Below, piece after piece: positions 17,879 to 28,425 of a stretch of 64,000 nt of DNA. The translations under genes and the position numbers were made by a program. Each line of letters opens with the position of its first letter. Position 1 is the stretch's first letter. Origin of the DNA: Variovorax sp. 770b2 (GTDB taxonomy: Bacteria; Pseudomonadota; Gammaproteobacteria; Burkholderiales; Burkholderiaceae_C); NCBI RefSeq assembly GCF_900115685.1, contig NZ_FOXJ01000001.1, positions 901,796 through 965,795 of the forward strand, read 5' to 3'. A model generated the notes under the pieces. It was not told where the DNA came from and did not search any database. It saw only the letters and a program-made list of their open reading frames with translations.

Positions 17879-20415
17879 GCAGGTACCTTTGCCTCGTCGC
17901 TAGCTACGGAACTGATAGCGTCCAACACCGGAATCCAGAAGGAAAAACGGCATCCGATCACATCCGGGCCATTGTAGATGTTCTCCGCCTGCATCCGGCC
18001 GCGGTGCGACTCCACAATCGTGCGACATAAATTCAGCCCGATGCCCATGCCTTCGGGCTTGGTGGAGAAGAAGGCTTCGTACAGCCGGTCCATCACTTCG
18101 GGCGAGAGACCCTTGCCCGTGTCCTGCACCGAGAACTCGATGGCGTTCTGTCCCTCGATCGTCTTGGGCAGCACGCGCAGCTCGACGCTGCGGCGCGCGA
18201 GCGGCCGGTCGGCGAGGTCGATGGATTCGGCCGCGTTCTTCAAGAGGTTGACCATCACCTGCTCGATGAGGATCGGATCGACCCGCACCACCGGCAGCCG
18301 CGCGGCGACGTAGTGGTTCAGGCGCACGTTGCGGCGGCGCAGTTCGATGCCCGCGAGTTCGACCGCTTCGCTCACCATGGTCGCCACGTCGGCGGGCGTG
18401 CGGTTCGGTTCGCTGCGCTTCACGAAGGAGCGGATGCGCTGAATGATCTGGCCGGCGCGCTGGGCCTGCTTGGACGTCTTCTCCAGCGCGGCGAGCAGCG
18501 CCTCGGTGTCGATCGTCTGCCCCTTGATGCGCGACATCATCCCGTTGCAGTAGTTGGTGATGGCAGTCAGCGGCTGGTTGAGCTCGTGCGCGACGCTGGA
18601 GGCCATCTCGCCCATCGTGATGAGGCGGCTCGCAGCCTGGGCCTTGTCGGCCTGCGCGGCGGCTTGCTCTTCGGCATCGCGGCGCGGCGTGATGTCGGTG
18701 GCGATCACCAGTTGCGCGAGGCGGCCGTCCACCCAGGTGAGGTAGCGCGAGCGCACTTCGAGCCATTTGCCGAGGTGGGGCACGAAGATTTCGTTGTTGG
18801 CGGCTTGCGCGGCAGTGAGCGTGTCGATCGGCAGGCCGGCATACGGGTCCACGTCGTCCAGGCCCTCGTCGTGCGCATTCGACGCCGGCACGCCGGCCTG
18901 CGCCACCATGCCCAGGTGGCCCACGGTGTCCGAGCCGAACCAGAGGCGGTACAGCTTGTTGGCGAACAGCAGTTCTTCGCTTCCGATGGGTGCGACCGAC
19001 ACGGCCGCATCGAGCGCCTCGAGCACCGTGGTGAAGCGTTCGTAAGACGCCGACAGCTGCTCGCGGATGCGCGTGGGCTCGGTGATGTCGGTCATCGACG
19101 TCATCCAGCCAGTCTGGTGGCCGCGCGCGTCGATCAGCGGCGACACATAGAGGCGGGCGTTGAACACGCTGCCGTTCTTGCGCTTCACACGCACCTGGAA
19201 GCCGCCGGGCAGGGCGCGCCCGTGCAGTTCTTCTTCCAGCCGCTCGTTCATCACTTCGCGGTCGGACTCGAGCCAGTAGGGGAAGGGCGGCGACTGGCCG
19301 ACCAGTTCGGCTTCGCTCCAGCCGGTCATCGCGCAGAAGGCGGCGTTCACGTAGGTGATGCGGCCCTGCAGGTCGAGCACGCGCATGCCTGTGAGCATGG
19401 AGTTTTCCATCGCGCGGCGGAAGTTGGTCTCGGCCACCAGGCGTTGCTGCGCCTGCAGGCGCCGGCGCGTGTGGCGCCAGGTGCCGATCAGCATCCAGCT
19501 GGTGAGCACGCTGAGCGCGCAGACCAGCCAGAAGAGGCCGTTGCCCACCACGCCCTGCGAGGTCCGATAGGCCTGCGCGCGCAGCAGCAGCGCATTGCCG
19601 ACGGGCGACACCGGCACTTCGTATTCGTTGGTTCGCTCCGACCACGGCAGCAGCCGCGTGCCGCTGTCCTTCAGGTTGGCCGTGTTGCCGGCGATGACGT
19701 TGCCCTTGGCGTCGAGCAGCGAAACCGCATAGCGCGCCTGCACCTCGGAGGGCATGCCGTAGCGCAGCAGCCCGTCGACCGAGAACTCGCCGAGCACGAC
19801 GCCGGCGAACAGGCCCTGGTCGAAAAGGGGGATATGCAACTGCAGCATCGCGGCCGGGTCGCCGCCGGCCACCGGCTGCGAATACACCGGCTGGCGCAAC
19901 TCGCGCGCCAAGGCGTAATTGCTTTCGATGTCGCCGGGCCGCAGCACGTCGCCGATCAGGTGCTGCTGCGCCGGGTGCACGCTGGGCGCGGCGTAGCCGG
20001 CCTTGAAGCGGCGGCGGTCGTCGATCCAGGTGATGGTCTGCAATTCGGGAAACTGGCTCACGAGCGATTCGGCCCGGCTCGTGAACTCGGTCGGATCGAT
20101 CTCGCGGTTGGAGGCATCGCGCGCGATGCGCATCAACTGCTCCTGGCGCTCCAGGAGGCGCAGGCGCATGCGCTGCTGCGCATATTCGACGTCGCGGCGC
20201 ACCGACTCCTGCTCGCGCTCGACCTCCTCGGTGCGCAGGTACCAGAAGGCGGAAACGATGGCGGCCAGGAACAGCAGCACGGCGGCCATCGGCGCGAGCA
20301 TGGCGACCGCGTCCTGCAGCACCGGCGTCTGCCGACGCCACCAGCGGCGCCACCAGGAGAGCGGCGAGGCGTTCACGGCACTGCGGGCAACCGCCAGCGG
20401 GGAGGAAAAAGGCAT
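17875..20415 (-). CDS. Membrane PAS sensor histidine kinase (FixL/DctB-like)
   Basis: An 846-residue kinase. A first membrane segment (about residues 38-60), a periplasmic sensor region of about 230 residues and a second membrane segment (about 290-312) are followed by a PAS domain (YVNAAFCAMTGWSEAELVG), a second PAS-like region, and the HisKA core SVAHELNQPLTAITNY with the phospho-His. The HATPase domain carries DTGKGLSPEVMDRLYEAFFS and GIGLNLC. No haem-binding FixL signature is evident, so the signal is unknown. It is coupled to the FixJ-type regulator and shares a 216-base divergent region with aceE. Confidence 0.92.
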   Translation of the reverse strand: MPFSSPLAVARSAVNASPLSWWRRWWRRQTPVLQDAVAMLAPMAAVLLFLAAIVSAFWYLRTEEVEREQESVRRDVEYAQQRMRLRLLERQEQLMRIARDASNREIDPTEFTSRAESLVSQFPELQTITWIDDRRRFKAGYAAPSVHPAQQHLIGDVLRPGDIESNYALARELRQPVYSQPVAGGDPAAMLQLHIPLFDQGLFAGVVLGEFSVDGLLRYGMPSEVQARYAVSLLDAKGNVIAGNTANLKDSGTRLLPWSERTNEYEVPVSPVGNALLLRAQAYRTSQGVVGNGLFWLVCALSVLTSWMLIGTWRHTRRRLQAQQRLVAETNFRRAMENSMLTGMRVLDLQGRITYVNAAFCAMTGWSEAELVGQSPPFPYWLESDREVMNERLEEELHGRALPGGFQVRVKRKNGSVFNARLYVSPLIDARGHQTGWMTSMTDITEPTRIREQLSASYERFTTVLEALDAAVSVAPIGSEELLFANKLYRLWFGSDTVGHLGMVAQAGVPASNAHDEGLDDVDPYAGLPIDTLTAAQAANNEIFVPHLGKWLEVRSRYLTWVDGRLAQLVIATDITPRRDAEEQAAAQADKAQAASRLITMGEMASSVAHELNQPLTAITNYCNGMMSRIKGQTIDTEALLAALEKTSKQAQRAGQIIQRIRSFVKRSEPNRTPADVATMVSEAVELAGIELRRRNVRLNHYVAARLPVVRVDPILIEQVMVNLLKNAAESIDLADRPLARRSVELRVLPKTIEGQNAIEFSVQDTGKGLSPEVMDRLYEAFFSTKPEGMGIGLNLCRTIVESHRGRMQAENIYNGPDVIGCRFSFWIPVLDAISSVASDEAKVPA

Positions 20416-20631
20416 CGCGCGAGTTTAGGGGATGCCCCTCGGGAAACGTCGGAAAAGCGCCAGTGCCATTGATCCCGTCGCGGTCGGGTCCTGTCAGGAA
20501 AAGTCACATAAATATCACATTAAGAAAACTGCATGCGCCATTTGAAATATCAGGATTTCTATGCGAAACTCGCCCGCGTTTATTGCAGAGCGCACTAAAT
20601 TACAGCCACAGCCCTAAAAGGAGAGACAAGC

Positions 20632-23358
20632 ATGTCGGCAAATCCCGAGAACCTGTTCGGCTCGGCCGCAAACGATGCGGACGCCCAGGAGACCCGTGAA
20701 TGGATGGATGCACTGTCTTCCGTCATCCAGAGCGAGGGTCCCGAGCGGGCCCACTTCCTTCTCGAGCAACTGCTCGAACATGCCCGGCAGCACAGCATCG
20801 ACAAGCCGTTCTCTGCCAACACCGCTTACGTCAACACCATCGAGCCCGACCAGGAAGAGCGCTGCCCCGGCAACCTGGAAATCGAAGAACGCCTGCGTGC
20901 CTACATGCGCTGGAACGCCATGGCGATGGTGGTCAAGGCCAACCGCCACCACCCCGCCGAAGGCGGTGACCTCGGCGGCCACATCGGCTCCTTCGCCTCG
21001 CTGGCGAACATGTTCGGCGCCGGCTTCAACCACTTCTGGCACGCCGAGAGCGAAAACCACGGTGGCGACTGCCTCTACATCCAGGGCCACGTGTCGCCCG
21101 GCATCTATGCCCGCGCCTACCTGGAAGGGCGCCTGACCGAAGAGCAGCTGCTCAATTTCCGCCAGGAAGTGGACGGCAAGGGCCTCTCCAGCTACCCGCA
21201 TCCGAAGCTGATGCCCCAGTTCTGGCAGTTCCCCACGGTGTCGATGGGCCTCGGCCCGCTGATGGCGATCTACCAGGCGCGCTTTCTCAAGTACCTGCAC
21301 GCCCGCGGCATCGCCAACACCGAGAACCGCAAGGTCTGGGTGTTCTGCGGCGACGGCGAAATGGACGAAGTCGAATCGATGGGCGCCATCGGCCTCGCAG
21401 CGCGCGAGGGCCTGGACAACCTGGTCTTCGTCATCAACTGCAACCTGCAACGCCTGGACGGTCCGGTGCGCGGCAACGGCAAGATCATCCAGGAGCTGGA
21501 AGGTGAATTCCGCGGCTCGGGCTGGAACGTCATCAAGCTGATCTGGGGCAGCGGCTGGGACCAGCTGATCGCCCGCGACAAGGAAGGTGCCTTGCGCAAG
21601 ATCATGATGGAGACGAACGACGGCGACTACCAGTCGTTCAAGGCCAACGACGGCGCCTACGTTCGCAAGCACTTCTTCGGCCGCGATCCGCGCACGCTGG
21701 AGATGGTCGCCAAGATGAGCGACGACGACATCTGGCAGCTGCGCCGCGGCGGCCACGACTCGCAGAAGGTCTACGCGGCCTTCGACGCGGCCGTCAAGCA
21801 CAAGGGCCAGCCCACGGTGCTCCTGATCAAGACGGTCAAGGGCTTCGGCATGGGCAAGATCGGCGAAGGCAAGAACAACGTCCACCAGACCAAGAAGCTG
21901 AGCGACGAGGACATCATGGCCTTCCGCGACCGCTTCAACATCCCGATCCCGGACAGCCAGATCGCCGACCTGCCGTTCTACAAGCCGGCCGACGACACCC
22001 CGGAAATGAAGTACCTGCACGAGCGCCGCAAGGCCCTCGGCGGCTACCTGCCGCACCGCCGCACCAAGGCCGATGAGAGCTTCACGGTGCCCTCGCTGGA
22101 CACCTTCAAGTCGGTGATGGAGCCCACGGCCGAAGGCCGCGAGATCTCGACGACGCAGGCCTACGTTCGCTTCCTCACGCAGCTTCTGCGCGACAAGGCG
22201 CTCGGCCCGCGCGTGGTGCCCATCCTGGTGGACGAGGCCCGCACCTTCGGCATGGAAGGGTTGTTCCGCCAGATCGGCATCTACAACCCCGCAGGCCAGC
22301 AGTACACCCCGGTCGACAAGGACCAGGTCATGTACTACAAGGAAGACAAGGCCGGCCAGATCCTGCAGGAAGGCATCAACGAAGCCGGCGGCATGTCCAG
22401 CTGGATCGCGGCCGCCACCTCGTACAGCACGAACAACCGCATCATGGTGCCGTTCTACGTGTACTACTCGATGTTCGGCTTCCAGCGCATCGGCGACCTG
22501 GCCTGGGCGGCTGGCGACATGCAGGCGCGCGGCTTCTTGCTGGGCGGCACCTCGGGGCGCACCACGCTCAACGGCGAAGGCCTGCAGCACGAAGACGGCC
22601 ACAGCCACATCCTGGCCAACACCATCCCGAACTGCGTGAGCTACGACCCGACCTTCGCGCACGAAGTGGGCGTGATCCTGCACCACGGCCTGAAGCGCAT
22701 GGTCGAGAAGCAGGACAACGTCTACTACTACCTGACGCTGCTCAACGAGAACTACGCGATGCCGGGCCTGCAGCCGGGCACCGAAGAGCAGATCATCAAG
22801 GGCATGTACCTGTCCAGGCAGGGCCCGGTGGTCAAGGCCGCCAAGGGCAAGGAAGCGCCGACCGTGCAACTGCTGGGCAGCGGCACCATCCTGCGCGAGA
22901 GCTTCGCGGCGCAAGAGCTGCTGGAGAAGGACTGGGGCGTGTCGGCTTCCGTGTGGAGCTGCCCGAGCTTCAACGAGCTCACCCGCGACGGCCAGGACGC
23001 CGACCGCTGGAACCTGCTGCACCCGGACCAGACCCCGCGCGTGTCGTTCGTGGCCGAGCAGCTCTCGCCCACGACCGGCCCGGTGGTTGCATCGACCGAC
23101 TACATGAAGGCCTATGCGGAGCAGATCCGCCCCTTCATCCCGAAGGGCCGCACCTACAAGGTGCTGGGCACCGACGGTTTCGGCCGCAGCGACTTCCGCA
23201 ACAAGCTGCGCGAACACTTCGAGATCAATCGTCACTACATCGTGGTGGCTGCGCTCAAGGCGCTGAGCGAAGATGGCACCGTGCCGGTGGCCAAGGTGGT
23301 GGAAGCGATCAAGAAGTACGGCATCAATGTCGACAAGGTCAACCCGCTCTACGCTTGA
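20632..23358 (+). CDS. aceE: Pyruvate dehydrogenase E1 component (homodimeric)
   Basis: A 908-residue thiamine diphosphate enzyme that decarboxylates pyruvate and reductively acetylates the lipoyl domains of E2. Visible are the ThDP-binding [10 protein letters not shown] ... [14 protein letters not shown] block and the family-typical [16 protein letters not shown]. The start follows a strong AAAAGGAGAG ribosome-binding site. It heads the operon aceE-aceF-BPH-lpdA. The 216-base upstream region is AT-rich and divergent from the kinase gene; GAAAT/ATTTC (about 20545-20560) is a weak dyad there. Confidence 0.98.
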   Translation: MSANPENLFGSAANDADAQETREWMDALSSVIQSEGPERAHFLLEQLLEHARQHSIDKPFSANTAYVNTIEPDQEERCPGNLEIEERLRAYMRWNAMAMVVKANRHHPAEGGDLGGHIGSFASLANMFGAGFNHFWHAESENHGGDCLYIQGHVSPGIYARAYLEGRLTEEQLLNFRQEVDGKGLSSYPHPKLMPQFWQFPTVSMGLGPLMAIYQARFLKYLHARGIANTENRKVWVFCGDGEMDEVESMGAIGLAAREGLDNLVFVINCNLQRLDGPVRGNGKIIQELEGEFRGSGWNVIKLIWGSGWDQLIARDKEGALRKIMMETNDGDYQSFKANDGAYVRKHFFGRDPRTLEMVAKMSDDDIWQLRRGGHDSQKVYAAFDAAVKHKGQPTVLLIKTVKGFGMGKIGEGKNNVHQTKKLSDEDIMAFRDRFNIPIPDSQIADLPFYKPADDTPEMKYLHERRKALGGYLPHRRTKADESFTVPSLDTFKSVMEPTAEGREISTTQAYVRFLTQLLRDKALGPRVVPILVDEARTFGMEGLFRQIGIYNPAGQQYTPVDKDQVMYYKEDKAGQILQEGINEAGGMSSWIAAATSYSTNNRIMVPFYVYYSMFGFQRIGDLAWAAGDMQARGFLLGGTSGRTTLNGEGLQHEDGHSHILANTIPNCVSYDPTFAHEVGVILHHGLKRMVEKQDNVYYYLTLLNENYAMPGLQPGTEEQIIKGMYLSRQGPVVKAAKGKEAPTVQLLGSGTILRESFAAQELLEKDWGVSASVWSCPSFNELTRDGQDADRWNLLHPDQTPRVSFVAEQLSPTTGPVVASTDYMKAYAEQIRPFIPKGRTYKVLGTDGFGRSDFRNKLREHFEINRHYIVVAALKALSEDGTVPVAKVVEAIKKYGINVDKVNPLYA

Positions 23359-23407
23359 ACATCAACAACCAACGAACGAACGGCGCCTCGCGGCGGGAGA
23401 CAACGAT

Positions 23408-25099
23408 ATGGCAGCAGTGGAAGTGAAGGTGCCGGACATCGGCGATTTCGATGAAGTCGCGGTGATCGAGGTGCTGGTGAAGGTGGGCGACACGGTCAAG
23501 GCCGAGCAGTCGCTCATCACGGTGGAATCGGACAAGGCGTCGATGGAGATTCCCTCCTCGACCGCCGGTGTGGTCAAGGAAATCAAGGTCGAGATCGGCG
23601 GCAAGGTGAAGGAGGGCTCGGTGGTGCTCGTGCTCGAGGCCGAAGGCGCTGCCGCGGCACCGGCACCTGCAGCGGCCCCGGCCCCGGCCCCTGCGGCCGC
23701 CGCCCCGGCGCCTGCAGCCGCGGCGCCCGCGCCGGCTGCCGCACCCGCAGCAGCCTCCGGCCCGGTCGAGATCAAGGTGCCGGACATCGGCGACTTCAAG
23801 GACGTCGCGGTCATCGAGCTCTTGGTGAAGCCCGGCGACACGATCGCGGCCGACCAGTCGCTGATCACGGTGGAGTCGGACAAGGCCTCGATGGAGATTC
23901 CATCGTCGGGTGCCGGCGTGCTGAAGGAACTCAAGGTCAAGGTCGGCGACACCGTCAACATCGGTGACCTGATCGCGATCCTGGAAGGTGCGGCAGGCGC
24001 CGCACCTGCCCCCGCGCCTGCGCAAGCTGCTGCAGCCGCCCCGGCCGCAGCAACCGCCAGCGCCCCCGCGCCGGCCGCTGCTTCGCCGGCCCCGGCCGCA
24101 AGCCCGGCTGCCGCTGCCGCACCGCACGATCCCACCACGGCACCGAGCGCCAACCTGCCGCACGCGTCGCCTTCGGTGCGCAAGTTCGCCCGCGAACTCG
24201 GCGTGCCGCTCGAAGAGGTCAAGGGCTCCGGTCCCAAGGGCCGCATCACGCAGGAAGACGTCCAGGGCTTCACCAAGGCCGTGATGAGCGGCCAGGCCAG
24301 CACCAAGGCGTCGGCAGCCAAGGCGCCGGCCGGTGGCGGCAGCGCGGACGGCGCGGCCGGCGCGGCATTGGGCCTCATCCCCTGGCCCAAGGTCGACTTC
24401 ACCAAGTTCGGTGCGGTCGAGCGCAAGGACCTGTCGCGCATCAAGAAGCTCAGCGGCGCGAACCTGCACCGCAACTGGGTGATGATTCCGCACGTCACCA
24501 ACAACGACGAAGCCGACATCACCGAGCTCGAAGCCTTCCGCGTCTCCACCAACAAGGAGAACGAGAAGTCGGGCGTGAAGGTCACGATGCTGGCCTTCGT
24601 GATCAAGGCGGTGGTTGCCGCTTTGAAGAAATTCCCCGACTTCAATGCCAGCCTGGACGGCGACCAGCTCGTCTACAAGCAGTACTACAACATCGGCTTC
24701 GCGGCCGACACGCCCAACGGGCTCGTGGTGCCGGTGCTGAAAGACGCCGACAAGAAGGGCATCCTGCAGATCAGCGCCGAGATGGGCGAACTGGCCAAGA
24801 AGGCGCGCGACGGCAAGCTCGGCTCGGCCGACATGCAGGGCGGCTGCATGTCGATCAGCTCGCTGGGCGGCATCGGCGGCACGCACTTCACGCCCATCAT
24901 CAACGCTCCCGAAGTGGCCATCCTCGGCCTCTCCAAGGGCCAGATGAAGCCGGTGTGGGATGGCAAGCAGTTCGTGCCGCGCCTGACGCTGCCGCTGTCG
25001 CTGTCTTACGACCACCGCGTGATCGACGGTGCCCTGGCTGCGCGCTTCAACGCCTACCTGGGGCAAGTGCTCGCGGACTACCGTCGCATCCTGCTATGA
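23408..25099 (+). CDS. aceF: Dihydrolipoamide acetyltransferase (E2 of pyruvate dehydrogenase), two lipoyl domains
   Basis: A 563-residue E2 core. Two lipoyl domains occur in tandem, each with the lipoylated lysine in [12 protein letters not shown] (about residues 40-50 and 155-165), joined by long Ala/Pro linkers. A peripheral subunit-binding domain ([20 protein letters not shown]) and the CAT acetyltransferase domain with terminal [15 protein letters not shown] follow. ATG 23408 is chosen because GGAGA precedes it and lipoyl sequence starts at once. Its stop overlaps the next start by four bases (25096-25099). Confidence 0.97.
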   Translation: MAAVEVKVPDIGDFDEVAVIEVLVKVGDTVKAEQSLITVESDKASMEIPSSTAGVVKEIKVEIGGKVKEGSVVLVLEAEGAAAAPAPAAAPAPAPAAAAPAPAAAAPAPAAAPAAASGPVEIKVPDIGDFKDVAVIELLVKPGDTIAADQSLITVESDKASMEIPSSGAGVLKELKVKVGDTVNIGDLIAILEGAAGAAPAPAPAQAAAAAPAAATASAPAPAAASPAPAASPAAAAAPHDPTTAPSANLPHASPSVRKFARELGVPLEEVKGSGPKGRITQEDVQGFTKAVMSGQASTKASAAKAPAGGGSADGAAGAALGLIPWPKVDFTKFGAVERKDLSRIKKLSGANLHRNWVMIPHVTNNDEADITELEAFRVSTNKENEKSGVKVTMLAFVIKAVVAALKKFPDFNASLDGDQLVYKQYYNIGFAADTPNGLVVPVLKDADKKGILQISAEMGELAKKARDGKLGSADMQGGCMSISSLGGIGGTHFTPIINAPEVAILGLSKGQMKPVWDGKQFVPRLTLPLSLSYDHRVIDGALAARFNAYLGQVLADYRRILL

Positions 25100-25689
25100 C
25101 CACCGTAGTGGCCGTCCGCAAAGGCGGCCAGGTCACGATGGCAGCGGACTCTCTGGTGACCTTCGGCGACACGCGCCTGTCGCACAAGGCCGAGGCGAAC
25201 CAGAAGATCTTCACCGTCGAGGACGCGGCGGGCACGAGCCTGTTTGCGATGGCCGGTGCCGCGGCGCACTTCCTGGTGCTGCAGCACGCGCTGGCCGCGC
25301 AGGAGCGCGAGAAGCTCTTGTTCGGCAGCAAGCACGAGATCTTCCGCACCTTCACGATGCTGCATCCGGTGCTCAAGGACTCGTTCTTCATGCAGACCAA
25401 GGAAGACGAGCACGAGCCCTACGAGTCGAGCCAGTTCACGATGCTGATGGCCAACCAGAGCGGCATCTACGGCATCTACAGCTACCGCGAGGTGTTCGAG
25501 TTCAAGCAGTTCTGGGCCATCGGCTCGGGACGCAGCTTTGCGCTGGGCGCCATGCACGCGGCCTATGACATCAAGTCGCGCAGCGCGCGCGACGTGGCGG
25601 AGGCGGGGATCGCCGCCGCCTGCGAATTCGATCGCAATTCGGCCCCACCGGTCGACGTTCTCACACTCAAACTGAAAGTGTCCAAATGA
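25096..25689 (+). CDS. Proteasome-like Ntn hydrolase (betaproteobacterial proteasome homologue, HslV-related)
   Basis: A 197-residue protein. After Met removal it starts [19 protein letters not shown], matching the HslV and proteasome beta-subunit opening with Thr1 as nucleophile and Asp17 in place. The catalytic-Lys33 counterpart is probably Lys36 (NQKIF), implying a three-residue insertion against Hsl[20 protein letters not shown] matches the HslV segment AIGSGGPYAQAAARA. It is longer than HslV (about 175 residues). No hslU partner is next to it. A family of stand-alone proteasome homologues is known from Betaproteobacteria (BPH) and this fits it. It overlaps both aceF and lpdA by ATGA, so it is translationally locked into the pyruvate dehydrogenase operon. 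Its substrates are unknown. Confidence 0.82.
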   Translation: MTTVVAVRKGGQVTMAADSLVTFGDTRLSHKAEANQKIFTVEDAAGTSLFAMAGAAAHFLVLQHALAAQEREKLLFGSKHEIFRTFTMLHPVLKDSFFMQTKEDEHEPYESSQFTMLMANQSGIYGIYSYREVFEFKQFWAIGSGRSFALGAMHAAYDIKSRSARDVAEAGIAAACEFDRNSAPPVDVLTLKLKVSK

Positions 25690-27515
25690 GCGAACAACAA
25701 ATCAAGGTGCCCGACATCGGCGACTTCGACGAAGTCGCGGTGATCGAGGTGCTGGTCAATGTCGGAGACACGGTCAAGGCCGAGCAGTCGCTGATCACGG
25801 TCGAATCGGACAAGGCCTCGATGGAGATTCCGTCGTCGGCGGCCGGCGTGGTGAAGGCGCTGGCGGTCAAGGTGGGCGACAAGGTCAAGCAAGGCTCGGT
25901 CGTGCTGACGCTGGAGGTGGAGGGTGCCGCGGCACCTGCACCGGCTGCCGCTGCGCCAGCGCCTGCTGCTGCGGCTCCTGCGCCCAAGGCCGCTGCGCCC
26001 GCACCGGCGCCGGTTGCAGCGCCTGTCGCGTCCACCTACGGCGGCAAGGTCGATGTCGAGTGCGACGTGATCGTGCTCGGCGCCGGCCCTGGCGGCTACT
26101 CGGCAGCCTTCCGCGCGGCCGACCTGGGCCTGAAGGTCGTGCTGATCGAACGCTATGCCACCCTCGGCGGCGTGTGCCTGAACGTCGGCTGCATTCCCTC
26201 GAAGGCGCTGCTGCACGTGGCCTCCGTCATGGACGAGGTCAAGCACTTCGCCGACCTGGGCGTGAGCTTCGCCGCGCCCACGATCGACCGCGCCAAGCTG
26301 CTCGGCCACAAGAACAAGGTGGTGGGCAAGCTCACCGGCGGCCTCACCGCCATGGCCAAGATGCGCAAGGTGACGGTGCTGCGCGGCGTCGGCAACTTCA
26401 TCGACCCGTACCACCTGGAAGTCGAAGAAACCTCCGGCACGAGCTGGGACACCACGGGCAAGAAGCAGACCGTCAAGTTCCGCAACGCGATCATCGCGGC
26501 CGGTTCGCAGTCGGTCAGCCTGCCGTTCATGCCCAAGGGCGATCCGCGGATCGTGGATTCCACCGGCGCGCTCGAAATGGGCACCGACCCCAAGCGCATG
26601 CTCGTGCTGGGCGGCGGCATCATCGGCCTCGAGATGGGCACGGTGTATTCCACGCTGGGTGCGCGCCTGGATGTGGTCGAAATGCTCGACGGCCTGATGC
26701 AGGGCGCCGACCGCGACTTGGTGAAGGTCTGGCAGAAGATGAACGCGCCGCGCTTCGACAACATCATGTTGAAGACCAAGACGGTCGGCGCCGAGGCCAC
26801 GAAGGAGGGCATCAAGGTCACCTTCGAGGGCGAGAATGCACCCAAGGAGCCGCAGGTGTACGACCTGGTGCTGCAGGCCGTGGGCCGCAGCCCCAATGGC
26901 AAGAAGATCGGTGCCGAGAAGGCCGGCGTCGCGGTGAGCGACCGCGGCTTCATTCCGGTGGACATCCAGATGCGCACCAACGTGCCGCACATCTTCGCCA
27001 TCGGCGACATCGTGGGCCAGCCCATGCTGGCGCACAAGGCGGTGCACGAGGCGCACGTGGCGGCCGAGGTGATTGCTGGAGAGCAGAAGGGCGACAAGGA
27101 GCTTTCCAGCGCCGCCTTCAATGCCCGTGTGATCCCCAGCGTGGCCTACACCGACCCCGAGGTGGCGTGGGTGGGCCTCACCGAGGACCAGGCCAAGGCC
27201 GAAGGCATCAAGATCAAGAAGGGCCACTTCCCGTGGACCGCTTCGGGCCGCGCCATCGCCAACGGCCGCGACGAGGGCTTCACCAAGCTCCTGTTCGATG
27301 CCGAGACGCACCGCATCCTGGGCGGCGGCATCGTCGGCACGCATGCGGGCGACATGATCGGCGAGATCGCGCTGGCCATCGAGATGGGCGCGGACGAGAT
27401 CGACATCGGCAAGACCATCCACCCGCACCCGACGCTGGGCGAAAGCATCGGCATGGCGGCGGAGGTGGCGCACGGTACGTGTACCGATCTGCCGCCGGTG
27501 AAGAAGGCCGCCTGA
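25686..27515 (+). CDS. lpdA: Dihydrolipoamide dehydrogenase with N-terminal lipoyl domain (PDH E3)
   Basis: A 609-residue E3 that reoxidises dihydrolipoyl groups with NAD+. The first 80 residues are a lipoyl domain (lysine in [12 protein letters not shown]), then an Ala/Pro linker to about residue 117, then the flavoprotein with FAD motif [15 protein letters not shown], redox-active [19 protein letters not shown] motif [12 protein letters not shown] and the C-terminal catalytic His region [11 protein letters not shown]. Its start overlaps the protease-like gene by four bases. The operon ends at a strong bidirectional terminator. Confidence 0.97.
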   Translation: MSEQQIKVPDIGDFDEVAVIEVLVNVGDTVKAEQSLITVESDKASMEIPSSAAGVVKALAVKVGDKVKQGSVVLTLEVEGAAAPAPAAAAPAPAAAAPAPKAAAPAPAPVAAPVASTYGGKVDVECDVIVLGAGPGGYSAAFRAADLGLKVVLIERYATLGGVCLNVGCIPSKALLHVASVMDEVKHFADLGVSFAAPTIDRAKLLGHKNKVVGKLTGGLTAMAKMRKVTVLRGVGNFIDPYHLEVEETSGTSWDTTGKKQTVKFRNAIIAAGSQSVSLPFMPKGDPRIVDSTGALEMGTDPKRMLVLGGGIIGLEMGTVYSTLGARLDVVEMLDGLMQGADRDLVKVWQKMNAPRFDNIMLKTKTVGAEATKEGIKVTFEGENAPKEPQVYDLVLQAVGRSPNGKKIGAEKAGVAVSDRGFIPVDIQMRTNVPHIFAIGDIVGQPMLAHKAVHEAHVAAEVIAGEQKGDKELSSAAFNARVIPSVAYTDPEVAWVGLTEDQAKAEGIKIKKGHFPWTASGRAIANGRDEGFTKLLFDAETHRILGGGIVGTHAGDMIGEIALAIEMGADEIDIGKTIHPHPTLGESIGMAAEVAHGTCTDLPPVKKAA

Positions 27516-27552
27516 TAGCTTGGTAGAGGCTGAGGCGCTATCGAGCGCCCAT

Positions 27553-27581
27553 AAAAAATCCCGCCGCGGCGGGATTTTTTT
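27553..27581. terminator. Bidirectional intrinsic terminator between lpdA and the NlpC/P60 gene
   Basis: A run of A (27553-27558), TCCCGCC, GC and GGCGGGA are followed by at least six T. The symmetric A-run/stem/T-run works on both strands, as expected between two convergent genes. Confidence 0.93.
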
Positions 27582-27602
27582 CGTCCTGACCGAGGAAGAG
27601 GA

Positions 27603-28184
27603 TCAGTCGCCGGTCCGGGCGTTGGCCGCTGCGGCCTTGATCTCTTCGGTCGGTGCGCCGCCAAGCACGCGGCGGGCGCCGTCGAAGCGGCGTTGCCAGT
27701 AGCTGCCGTTCATGTCTTCGACACGAACCTGGGCGCCCGAGCGGGGGGAGTGGATGAACTTGCCTTCGCCGACGTAGATGCCGACATGGCTGAAGGCGCG
27801 GCGCATGGTGTTGAAGAACACGAGGTCGCCGGGCTTGAGCTGGCTGCGGTCGATCTTCTCGGTGGCGGCGGCTTGCTCTTCGGCGCGGCGGGGGAGCATG
27901 TGGCCGACGGTCTGGTTGTACATCGCGCGGACGAAGCCGCTGCAATCGAAACCGGACTCTGCCGTGTTGCCGCCGCGGCGGTAGGGGACTCCGAGGAAGC
28001 CGATGGCGGTGACCACCAGGTCGGAAGTTCGTTCGGTGACTGTTTGACGGACCTGCTTGAGTTGGCCGATCAGACCCTTGTCTGCGAGCAACCCGGCCAG
28101 TTCGTCATCGGTTCGATCCTGTGGAGGGGCTGCATGGACAGCGACGGCAAACAGGAGGGACGCGGGTAGGACGAAAAAACGCAT
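27603..28184 (-). CDS. Secreted NlpC/P60 (C40) cell-wall peptidase
   Basis: A 193-residue protein with a signal peptide (FVLPASLLFAVAVHA). The C40 catalytic residues are visible: Cys in GFDCSGFVRAMY, His in AFSHVGIYVG, and a third polar residue near KFIHSP. It probably cleaves peptidoglycan stem peptides in the periplasm. The upstream region is AT-rich. It stands alone. Confidence 0.9.
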   Translation of the reverse strand: MRFFVLPASLLFAVAVHAAPPQDRTDDELAGLLADKGLIGQLKQVRQTVTERTSDLVVTAIGFLGVPYRRGGNTAESGFDCSGFVRAMYNQTVGHMLPRRAEEQAAATEKIDRSQLKPGDLVFFNTMRRAFSHVGIYVGEGKFIHSPRSGAQVRVEDMNGSYWQRRFDGARRVLGGAPTEEIKAAAANARTGD

Positions 28185-28246
28185 GCCGCGTAGGATATTG
28201 ATGACGCGCGGTTATGTCAATTTAATCTGAATTAGCGAATGTGTCT

Positions 28247-28263
28247 GCAAATCATTGATTTGC
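28247..28263. promoter_or_regulatory. 17-base perfect palindrome in the 28185-28425 intergenic region
   Basis: GCAAATCA-T-TGATTTGC is a perfect 8+1+8 dyad in an AT-rich stretch between two divergently transcribed genes (NlpC/P60 on minus, sugar dehydrogenase on plus). The size and symmetry suit a dimeric regulator. A second palindrome TTCGGCCGAA (28278-28287) and a hairpin GGCCCAT/ATGGGCC (28314-28320/28337-28343) lie downstream. No regulator gene is adjacent. Confidence 0.35.
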
Positions 28264-28425
28264 TTGAAGTTTTTCGATTCGGCCGAAGAAAAAATGTAAC
28301 GGTCGACCTTTATGGCCCATAAGTGGTTCGTTTCGAATGGGCCTTCGGCATCGGGGTGAAATGGCCAATGGCCTGGATTCGGGCGTTAATTACCGCCAAG
28401 ATTGCGCCAACTCTCCGGAAAAGAC

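Noticed and set aside
23650..24130. Repetitive Ala/Pro-coding DNA that looks like tandem repeats
   Set aside because: These are the flexible inter-domain linkers of AceF (with like ones in LpdA and SucB); the repeats reflect protein composition, not a mobile or CRISPR repeat.
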